From the NCBI GenBank assembly GCA_044347755.1, contig JBIKUE010000014.1, positions 1 to 64,000 of the forward strand: DNA of 64,000 nt, read 5' to 3'. The notes beneath the pieces were generated by a model. The model was not told the origin of the DNA. It saw only the letters and a program-made list of their open reading frames with translations, and ran no database searches. Below are positions 57,631 through 64,000 of the stretch, piece after piece. Origin of the DNA: M3007 sp044347755 (lineage in GTDB: Bacteria > Bacteroidota > Bacteroidia > Chitinophagales > Saprospiraceae). The position numbers and the translations under genes are program-made. Numbering within the stretch: the first letter of the stretch is position 1; each line of letters begins with the position of its first letter.

Positions 57631-60600
57631 ATGAGGACTTTTACCCTGCTGGTCGCACTTAGTTTCGCTCTTACTACTTCATTTGCGCAAAAGGCCAAAA
57701 CAAGCCTGCCTGCGCTTCCTGAAGTGAACAAGCAACTTTTTTCTTCTCTCCAATACCGAAACATTGGACCATTCCGTGGCGGAAGGTCGGCCGCAGTGGC
57801 GGGTGTTTCCGGCAAGCCCAACCTGTTTTATTTTGGGGCAACCGGCGGCGGAATATGGCGCACTACAGATGGTGGCCGTACCTGGGAAAATATTTCTGAT
57901 GGCTTCTTTGGAGGAAGTATCGGCGCCATTGAAGTGGCGCCATCCGATCATAATGTCATTTATGTGGGCGGCGGTGAATGTACCGTGCGCGGAAATGTAA
58001 GCGCCGGTTCCGGCATGTGGAAAAGTGAAGACGCTGGTCGCACCTGGAAAGCTGCAGGACTGAAAAACAGCCGTCATATTCCCAGAGTGCGTGTACACCC
58101 AACCAACGCGGATATTGCCTATGCGGCAGTACTAGGCGATCTGTTTAAGCCAACGGAAGAGCGCGGATTATACCGCACACGGGATGGAGGCAAAACCTGG
58201 CAGCGTATACATTTTGTGAACGACCAGGCAGGAGCTGTGGATATTTGCCTGGATCCAACCAACCCCCGGATTCTCTATGCCTCTTTCTGGAAAGTGCGTC
58301 GAACTCCTCATGATTTATCGAGCGGAGGAGCTGGCTCAAGTCTCTGGAAAAGCACGGATGGTGGCGATTCCTGGGTGGAATTGACCCGTAATGAAGGATT
58401 GCCTAAAGATACCATTGGTATTATTGGGGTGGCTGTCAGCCCGATGCGACCGGATCGTGTATGGGCCATAGTAGAGAGTCAATCCGGAGGTGTTTTCAGA
58501 TCGGACGATGGCGGTAAAAAGTGGGTAAAGGTGAATGAGGACCGCAATTTGCGCCAAAGAGCCTGGTATTACACCCGTATTTATGCGGATTCCAAAGATG
58601 AAGACGTAGTATATGTGATGAATGTTGCCTACCACAAATCCAAAGATGGAGGAAAAACCTTTCAGTCAAAATATGCACCGCATGGTGATCACCATGATTT
58701 TTGGGTAGCGCCGGAAGACCCCAAACGGATGATTATTGGGGATGATGGTGGCGCCCAGGTGAGCTATGACGGCGGAGAAACCTGGAGTACTTATCATAAT
58801 CAACCCACTGCCCAGTTTTACCGGGTGTCAACGGATAACCATTTCCCATTCCGTATTTATGGCGCGCAGCAAGACAATAGCAGCGTCAGGATTTATCACC
58901 GAACAGATGGCGGCGCTATCGGAGACCGGGATTTTGAACCCACTGCCGGGGGAGAAAGCGGGCATATTGCCGTGGATCCGAAGAACAATGAGGTGGTGTA
59001 TGGTGGTGAATATCACGGGTTTATGAGTAGGGTAGACCACAGCAACAAAACCTATCGCCCCATTAATGTTTGGCCGGAGGATAATATGGGGCATGGCGCA
59101 GAAGATGCCAAATATCGCTTCCAGTGGAATTATCCACTTTTCTTCAGTCCGCATGATCCAAACAAGTTATACGCGGCCTCCAATCAGTTACACGTTAGCC
59201 GGAATCAAGGCCAAAGCTGGGAAACCATTTCGCCTGATCTGACCACAAACGATAAAAACAGGCAAAAATCTTCAGGCGGCCCCATTACCCAGGATAATAC
59301 CAGCGTGGAATACTACTGCACGATTTTCGCAGCAGCAGAAAGCCCAAGAGCAAAAGACCTGATCTGGACGGGAAGTGATGACGGGCTGGTGCACTTAACG
59401 CGCGATGGTGGCAAGACCTGGGCTAATGTTACGCCCCCTGAACTACCCAAATGGACGATGATCAACTCCCTGGAGCCTGATCCACACACAGACGGTGGTT
59501 GTTATCTGGCCTGTACCGGCTATAAGCAAGGCGATTATGCACCCTATATTTTCCAAACGAAAGACTTTGGGAAAACCTGGATCAGGATCACGGAGGGTAT
59601 TGGTAGTGAAGACTTTACACGGGTCGTAAGGGTAGATCCAAAGCGCCCGGGATTGCTGTATGCAGGCACTGAACAAGGCATGTACATCAGTTTTACTGAT
59701 GGTAAAAACTGGCAAAAATTCCAGCAAAATCTCCCAACGGTACCTATCACAGACCTGACCATCAAGGAGGATCATTTGATTGTAGCAACCCAGGGCAGGT
59801 CTTTTTGGATCATGGATGATCTGACCCCCCTGCATCAAATTCAGGCCGGACCGGATTTTTTGACCAAAGGTGATCTGTCTAAAAAATCCATGCACCTGTT
59901 TCAACCGGCCAACAGTTACCGGATGCGCGGCGGATCATCCAAAGGATCCAAAACCGCAGGAGAAAATCATCCTAACGGCGCTGTGATTCACTTCTATCTG
60001 CAGGCGAAACCTGGGGAAAAAGATACTGTTAGCCTGGCTATTCTGGAGCCGGACGGCGATACCATTAAACTGTTTTCCAATCAAAAACTTCCGGCTCAGT
60101 GGGAACAGAAAGGCGGCATGCTCACGGACCTGAAAGAGGGCGGAAACTCATTTGTATGGAACCACAGGTATCCGGATGCTGAAAAGTTTGATGGAATGAT
60201 CCTTTGGAGTTATGATCTGGAAGGCCCGAAAGCCGTGCCAGGCACATACAAAGTAAGGCTAAGTGCAGCAGGCAAAACGGAAGAGCAGCCATTTGTGATC
60301 TTGCCTGATCCTCGTTCGGGAGCAAATAAAGAAGGGTTTGCACAGCAATTTGAGTTCGTGCAATCCGTTGGCGCCAAACTAACTGCAGCTCACCAGGCCA
60401 TCAAGGAAATCCGCAAAGTGCGTTCCCAGGTGCAAACCCTCACCGCAGGGATGCCTAAGGGCGAATTCAAGGCCATCAGAGATATGGCCTCTAAACTGGA
60501 TTCTGTTATGACCCGGGTAGAAGAGGCTTTATATCAAACTAAAAACCGTAGTAATCAGGATCCATTGAACTTCCCGGTACGCCTGAATGATAAACTGGCC

Positions 60601-60786
60601 AATTTGATGGGACAAACAGTAGATGGTGATTTCCCACCCACCCAACAAGCTTTTGAGGTGCGCGACATGTTGTTCCGGCAAATAGATGAACAATTAAACA
60701 GCTGGAAATCCATCAAGGAAAAGGATTTGCCTGCACTAAACAAGATGGTAAGGGATTCAGGCGTGGATCTGATCAGAATCAAGTAG
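57631..60786 (+). CDS. Secreted beta-propeller protein with VPS10/BNR (Asp-box) repeats
   Basis: A 1051-residue protein with a Sec signal (MRTFTLLVALSFALTTSFAQ). Residues about 35-740 form one or two beta-propellers with many Asp-box/BNR motifs: GIWRTTDGGRTWENIS, GMWKSEDAGRTWKAAG, GLYRTRDGGKTWQRIH and LWKSTDGGDSWVELT. The family is annotated as glycosyl hydrolase, sortilin-like or WD40/YVTN-like in Bacteroidota; no glycosidase residues can be confirmed, so enzymatic function is uncertain. The C-terminal 300 residues hold a beta-sandwich (FYLQAKPGEKDTVSLAILEP) and a helical end (LTAAHQAIKEIRKVRSQVQT). No T9SS signal is present, so it probably stays in the periplasm. The kinase gene starts 4 bp later. 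Confidence 0.88.
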   Translation: MRTFTLLVALSFALTTSFAQKAKTSLPALPEVNKQLFSSLQYRNIGPFRGGRSAAVAGVSGKPNLFYFGATGGGIWRTTDGGRTWENISDGFFGGSIGAIEVAPSDHNVIYVGGGECTVRGNVSAGSGMWKSEDAGRTWKAAGLKNSRHIPRVRVHPTNADIAYAAVLGDLFKPTEERGLYRTRDGGKTWQRIHFVNDQAGAVDICLDPTNPRILYASFWKVRRTPHDLSSGGAGSSLWKSTDGGDSWVELTRNEGLPKDTIGIIGVAVSPMRPDRVWAIVESQSGGVFRSDDGGKKWVKVNEDRNLRQRAWYYTRIYADSKDEDVVYVMNVAYHKSKDGGKTFQSKYAPHGDHHDFWVAPEDPKRMIIGDDGGAQVSYDGGETWSTYHNQPTAQFYRVSTDNHFPFRIYGAQQDNSSVRIYHRTDGGAIGDRDFEPTAGGESGHIAVDPKNNEVVYGGEYHGFMSRVDHSNKTYRPINVWPEDNMGHGAEDAKYRFQWNYPLFFSPHDPNKLYAASNQLHVSRNQGQSWETISPDLTTNDKNRQKSSGGPITQDNTSVEYYCTIFAAAESPRAKDLIWTGSDDGLVHLTRDGGKTWANVTPPELPKWTMINSLEPDPHTDGGCYLACTGYKQGDYAPYIFQTKDFGKTWIRITEGIGSEDFTRVVRVDPKRPGLLYAGTEQGMYISFTDGKNWQKFQQNLPTVPITDLTIKEDHLIVATQGRSFWIMDDLTPLHQIQAGPDFLTKGDLSKKSMHLFQPANSYRMRGGSSKGSKTAGENHPNGAVIHFYLQAKPGEKDTVSLAILEPDGDTIKLFSNQKLPAQWEQKGGMLTDLKEGGNSFVWNHRYPDAEKFDGMILWSYDLEGPKAVPGTYKVRLSAAGKTEEQPFVILPDPRSGANKEGFAQQFEFVQSVGAKLTAAHQAIKEIRKVRSQVQTLTAGMPKGEFKAIRDMASKLDSVMTRVEEALYQTKNRSNQDPLNFPVRLNDKLANLMGQTVDGDFPPTQQAFEVRDMLFRQIDEQLNSWKSIKEKDLPALNKMVRDSGVDLIRIK

Positions 60787-60790
60787 GAAT

Positions 60791-61825
60791 ATGCTTGAGT
60801 CTATTGTTGCACAATTTCTGGAATCTGAATCCTTTGCCCAACCGGAACCGGTTGGGCAAGGCAATATCAATGATACCTACAGGGTTGATTTTGTCCTTGA
60901 TGGTGAACAGAAAGCCATCCTGCTCCAGCGTCTCAACCATTTAGTGTTCAAGGATCCGGCACTGGTTATGGAGAATACCTCCAGAGTTTGTGCTTATTTA
61001 AGTGCACAACCTGATTACCCCCTTCAGGTGCCAAGTCCAATCCTGGCAAAAAACGGTAGTAATCTGGTGCGCGATGATCAGGGAAATTACTGGCGGGCAT
61101 TTCCATTCATTGACCGATCCTACACTCCTGATGGGCTGGTTACTCCGGATATAGCCCGGAAGGCAGCCCGGGCCTATGGCGCCTTCGCACGGGCTTTACG
61201 TGATTTTCCGGCGGCTTCGCTGTCCGAAACCATTCCCGGTTTTCATGATACCGACAAACGCTGGCTGGCATTTCTGGAAGTGACCAGGCAAGACCCTGTT
61301 AACAGGGTAGGCGGGGTAAAAAAGGAAATCGATGCACTTTTTGCGGCCAAGCCTCTGTTCGATCTGATCAGCAGGTTGAAAAAGTCAGGTGAGCTGCCCC
61401 TTAGGGTGTCGCACAATGATACCAAAGCTGGTAACGTGTTATTCAGTATGGACACACATGAGCCGCTTGCGGTGATTGACCTGGATACTGTGATGCCAGG
61501 AACCTTGTTGTCTGACTTTGGGGATATGGTACGCACCTTTGTACCGAATTTGACGGAAGATTCAGTGGATGAGCCGCTCCTGAGATTAGAAGTGCTTCAG
61601 GCACTCAGGGAGGGATTTTTATCCCAAACAGGCGACTTTATTACGGCATCAGAACAACAATACCTGCTGACCGGCGGAGCCTGGATTATTGGAGAACAGG
61701 CGCTTCGTTTTTTAACAGACTGGATTGCCGGAGACGTATACTACAAAATTGGATATCCGGAACACAATCTGGTGCGTGCCAGAAACCAGTTGCAACTATT
61801 AGCCATGATCAACCGGGAGTTGTAA
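60791..61825 (+). CDS. NahK-like phosphotransferase (APH fold)
   Basis: A 344-residue kinase of the aminoglycoside phosphotransferase fold. It has PVGQGNINDTYRVDFVLDGE (a glycine-rich start), ILLQRLNHLVFKDPALVMEN, catalytic RVSHNDTKAGNVLF (His208, Asp210) and metal-binding VIDLDTVMPGTLLSDFGDMV. These match N-acetylhexosamine 1-kinase (NahK) and related mucin-desulfatase-annotated proteins, which phosphorylate GlcNAc/GalNAc in sugar salvage; the exact sugar is an inference. It starts 4 bp after the beta-propeller gene, so the pair may act on the same glycan-derived substrate. It is convergent with the phosphoesterase gene, 8 bp apart. Confidence 0.88.
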   Translation: MLESIVAQFLESESFAQPEPVGQGNINDTYRVDFVLDGEQKAILLQRLNHLVFKDPALVMENTSRVCAYLSAQPDYPLQVPSPILAKNGSNLVRDDQGNYWRAFPFIDRSYTPDGLVTPDIARKAARAYGAFARALRDFPAASLSETIPGFHDTDKRWLAFLEVTRQDPVNRVGGVKKEIDALFAAKPLFDLISRLKKSGELPLRVSHNDTKAGNVLFSMDTHEPLAVIDLDTVMPGTLLSDFGDMVRTFVPNLTEDSVDEPLLRLEVLQALREGFLSQTGDFITASEQQYLLTGGAWIIGEQALRFLTDWIAGDVYYKIGYPEHNLVRARNQLQLLAMINREL

Positions 61826-61833
61826 AGAACGTA

Positions 61834-62970
61834 CTATTCCGATTTTCTTGGAAAGGAAATGCTGAAAAGGGAAGACTTTTCACCCAGATGGTTGATGACG
61901 TAGCAAAAGCCATCCTCAATCCAAAGGGTTTTCATAAAGCCTTCACGGAGATTTTCTTCGTGATAAAGGTCTATGCAAATAACTCTGCCATTATACAAGG
62001 CGGTAAGGTCTGGCTGTAGGGTATGGCCTATCACCATGCGCCTGGCGTCGGCATACTTGAGCACATAGGTTATTTCTGCTTCTGAAATCAGGTTTTTTGC
62101 TGCGGCACGATACCAGAAAATGCCGGTTTGGAGGTCAAAGATGCTCTTGGCAGACTCGCTGAGGATTTCATCCTGAGGTTTGCCTAAATGTTGCCGGGCA
62201 ATTTTATTGATCTCTGTCAGGCTAAGTTGTGTTTGAGCTAATTCCGGACTAATGCCACCATGGCAAAATACATAATCACCAATTTTCTCTACCGCATTTT
62301 TAGTTCGCAACCACCTTCCCAGTTCAGAATTCCGGTCGTAAAAAGTCTTGTAATCATCACCCATCAAAAGGGCGTTTTCCAGGTACTTTCGGCGTACGTA
62401 GGTAGAATTTCCCTGCAGGTTCATGATTTCATGATTGCCCAGGATAAAATGCACCTTACCTCCAGCTGCTTCTGCTTCCGTTTCCAGTTTGTATATCAGC
62501 CATAAACATTCGGTGACTTGTAATCCACGGTCAAAAAAATCGCCCAGCAATACCAGATGTCCATTGCCGAAGTTCCAGTTAAAGGATTCATCTATCACCC
62601 CTCCTCCCTGTAGTATGGTTTTGAAGGCCTTGAAATCACCTTCAATGTCTGAGAGTACCATCATACGCTCAGCTGCCGGATAATAACAAGCTTCCGTCTG
62701 AAGCTCATCTTTCAATATAAAGGAGAATGAATTGCTTAATTTGGGGATTTGACAGGTCAGGGATATCGCTTTTTTGTCGGTAAACTCAAGCGTTTTGCTT
62801 AATACAGTCGTGTCTCTGCGCAAAACATATTTGACCAAAATTTTGTCGCCCCGATAAAAAACATGCGGACCATCCGTATCTGCCCGGGAAGCATCATAGG
62901 GCTCGCCATTAGATGCAAGCAGCGTTAGGGGGATGCCCAGGAATAAAAAAGGGAGGAGGCGCAAAAGCAT
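61834..62970 (-). CDS. Secreted metallophosphoesterase, Shewanella-like phosphatase type
   Basis: A 378-residue protein with a Sec signal (MLLRLLPFLFLGIPLTLLAS). The calcineurin-like domain starts near residue 104: MVLSDIEGDFKAF (Asp108), LVLLGDFFDRGLQVTE (143-149), FILGNHEIMNLQGN (178-181), YVFCHGGISPEL and RMVIGHTLQPD. The motifs GDxxDRG, GNHE, HGG and GHT are complete, but the first block reads D-x-E-G where D-x-H-G is usual, so one metal or substrate ligand differs. The N-terminal 100 residues are a beta-rich extension. It is probably a periplasmic phosphatase. A -7 element lies at 63011-63004 and the gene is convergent with the NahK-like gene. Confidence 0.88.
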   Translation of the reverse strand: MLLRLLPFLFLGIPLTLLASNGEPYDASRADTDGPHVFYRGDKILVKYVLRRDTTVLSKTLEFTDKKAISLTCQIPKLSNSFSFILKDELQTEACYYPAAERMMVLSDIEGDFKAFKTILQGGGVIDESFNWNFGNGHLVLLGDFFDRGLQVTECLWLIYKLETEAEAAGGKVHFILGNHEIMNLQGNSTYVRRKYLENALLMGDDYKTFYDRNSELGRWLRTKNAVEKIGDYVFCHGGISPELAQTQLSLTEINKIARQHLGKPQDEILSESAKSIFDLQTGIFWYRAAAKNLISEAEITYVLKYADARRMVIGHTLQPDLTALYNGRVICIDLYHEENLREGFMKTLWIEDGFCYVINHLGEKSSLFSISFPRKSE

Positions 62971-63003
62971 GATCTGGCGGATCGTTTTTGTTCAAATAGC
63001 ACA

Positions 63004-63011
63004 CAAAGATA
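63004..63011 (-). promoter_or_regulatory. -7 element of the phosphoesterase gene
   Basis: Read on the minus strand, TATCTTTG matches TAnnTTTG and lies 34 bp before the ATG at 62970. No clear -33 element at the usual distance. Confidence 0.5.
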
Positions 63012-63255
63012 GTAAGCTAAACCCAAAACAGCCGAGATCGTTTGGCTGTAAGCCAAGTTTTGACAATAAATAGACGTTATCCCAAAATTAACATAAACAA
63101 TAAATAAAGGCAAGCTGCTTTTCATCATTGTGACGCTAACTTTGATTTGCAACATTTCCGTCCTAAACGTAGGAATGTGAGGTATCTGCCAAATCAAATT
63201 TATATAAAAAGCCTTTAAATTAAATTTACTGACTATCCGCATGATGTATAGGGTA

Positions 63256-63421
63256 GTGATTTCCGATTTCCGATTTGTTTTGATTTCCGATTTTCGAATA
63301 GATTTTCAATTTCAGATTTATATGCAACCTGCTTATGTGATCGTTATTGAAAATTGCCAATCCCAAATCTTAAATCTATTCGAAAATCGGAAATCGAAAA
63401 TCGGAAATCGGAAATCGTAAA
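63256..63421. repeat. Inverted repeat of TTTCCGA words
   Basis: The left arm (63256-63320) carries tandem GATTTCCGATTTCCGAT and GATTTTCGAATAGATTTTC. The right arm (63367-63421) carries the complements AAATCGGAAATCGGAAATC and CTATTCGAAAATCGG. The loop is about 45 bp. It lies 45 bp before the start of the last gene, in its leader and not at a 3' end. Confidence 0.8.
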
Positions 63422-63467
63422 TTAATGCCTACTGTACAATATCAGTATAGTCAAATTAAATTTTATA

Positions 63468-64000
63468 ATGATGAAACACCTACTTAACTCCTTTTTCGTT
63501 TTCGTACTGCTTTTAGCCACTATTGATGCATTTGGACAATCCTATCAGGTATTATTAAATGAAGCATGGAAAAGCAATTTTGGCTCACCGCTATCAAAGG
63601 CAACCTGGGAAACAAAGAGGCCAGCACCTTTAAGTTTGAACTATACAACCGTGATTTAACGCCTGTCGTTAATGGCCAAGGTCAGCCCACCCATTCGTCC
63701 AATGAATTGATAGTCAGATTCAACCCCGAGATTGTCAATGCTTCATTTGTCAATAATTTGGCACTCGAATTTGGCAAAATATCAGATGTGATTCAAAACA
63801 GCAGTGTTATCACAGCAATTGATAGCACCATCACCGCAGATGGCACTTTCTCGGATTGGGTTGTGCTGAAAATATACAAAACCAGGACTACGGCAGACGC
63901 TTTGATGACGACCTTCGATGGCCGAATCCTGCAACTTCCTTCGTATTGGGCTTCTTTTGTGCTGAAAGTCCCGCGAACTTGTGGACTAACCTTAGAACAA
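63468..64000 (+). pseudogene. Secreted protein gene interrupted by a frameshift, truncated at the window edge
   Basis: An ATG at 63468 encodes a typical Sec signal (MMKHLLNSFFVFVLLLATID AFG) and then SYQVLLNEA. After that, this frame gives non-protein-like residues and stops at 63657-63659. From about 63566 another frame runs open to the window edge (145 codons, starting with an ATG at 63566) and reads well: EKQFWLTAIKGNLGNKEAST, SNELIVRFNPEIVNASFVNN, LPSYWASFVLKVP. The signal peptide and this body most likely belong to one protein separated by a 1- or 2-base shift near 63555-63570. The body resembles the pro-region of a secreted protein; ELIVRFNP recalls subtilase pro-regions, but that is weak. 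A sequencing error is possible. Confidence 0.6.

Larger units (their letters stand above)
62971..63467. other. Intergenic stretch of about 500 bp: promoters and a repeat
   Basis: Holds the minus-strand -7 element TATCTTTG (63011-63004) of the phosphoesterase gene, a plus-strand TAACTTTG (63137-63144), a small hairpin around 63148-63178 and the inverted repeat described at 63256-63421. No convincing small gene is seen; a frame of about 105 codons on the minus strand (63242-62925) overlaps the phosphoesterase start and lacks protein-like composition. Confidence 0.5.

Noticed and set aside
57631..60786. Calling the beta-propeller protein a sialidase or glycosidase
   Set aside because: Asp-boxes alone do not show activity, and I cannot see a catalytic Tyr/Glu/Arg set.
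62925..63242. 105-codon minus-strand frame upstream of the phosphoesterase
   Set aside because: Overlaps the phosphoesterase signal peptide in another frame, crosses its promoter and has a random composition.

Overview
The window looks like a chromosomal segment of a Bacteroidota bacterium, most plausibly a Saprospiria/Chitinophagia-type lineage; I cannot name a species. The evidence is: several very large secreted proteins built from SprB, Ig-like, PKD or HYR repeats that end in type IX secretion (T9SS) sorting domains of type A or type B; S46 dipeptidyl-peptidase, YidD, DUF1501, SCO1 and deoxynucleoside kinase genes of Bacteroidota character; no Shine-Dalgarno-like leaders; and repeated promoters of the Bacteroidota form (TTG/TTTG, about 17-21 bp, then TAnnTTTG). 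There is no rRNA, prophage, insertion sequence or CRISPR array. Most of the content is ordinary housekeeping and envelope genes, with surface and accessory genes between them.

Layout. 1-1980: truncated WD40 gene with a small membrane protein, ribosomal protein THX, a DUF2147 protein and tRNA-Gln. 2039-7839: a broken lysine-rich lipoprotein-like ORF behind a giant T9SS type B repeat protein. 8105-15715: lipoprotein, two glycosyltransferases, rpsP, an unrecognised conserved protein and lepB. 15918-22118: DUF1501 protein, DUF2721 and SCO1 on the minus strand, then an S46 peptidase and an arginyltransferase-like gene. 22428-30290: a thioredoxin-SprB fusion protein, small lipoproteins, a beta-barrel and an alkyltransferase. 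30569-37926: rpoN, a T9SS PKD protein directly followed by an effector-associated-domain (EAD) membrane protein, a potassium channel and a membrane protein. 37981-42288: a vitamin-B6-type cluster (GNAT, two PPOX proteins, a MocR regulator with a visible operator) and prmC. 42526-48145: histidine kinase, SDR, deoxynucleoside kinase and a four-gene overlapping operon with a secreted YidD-domain protein. 48473-50928: an island of small membrane proteins. 51010-53595: a LolD-type ATPase and a PolX-like protein with an apparently ruined polymerase site. 53965-62970: SprB/SdrD surface protein, a beta-propeller protein with a NahK-like kinase, and a phosphoesterase. 63468-64000: a secreted protein interrupted by a frameshift and cut by the window end.

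How the genes relate. The secreted proteins (2269, 15918, 22428, 32556, 53965) share one export route, Sec or Tat followed by T9SS, and lepB would process Sec signal peptides. The MocR regulator probably controls the divergent PPOX-GNAT pair and perhaps the second PPOX gene. The EAD protein at 34456 carries the domain combination seen in NTP-dependent conflict or signalling systems and lies 4 bp after a secreted PKD protein; this is the best candidate for an undescribed system, but no effector enzyme is visible beside it.

The most striking non-coding structure is a set of long imperfect hairpins made of word-like degenerate repeats. They lie at gene 3' ends (near 9862, 11530, 15717, 21165, 28665, 29722, 32229, 37927, 42337, 43511, 44575, 63256). 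A second pattern is a set of short, G-poor tandem repeats directly in front of start codons (14094, 39280, 40890, 50980, 51927).
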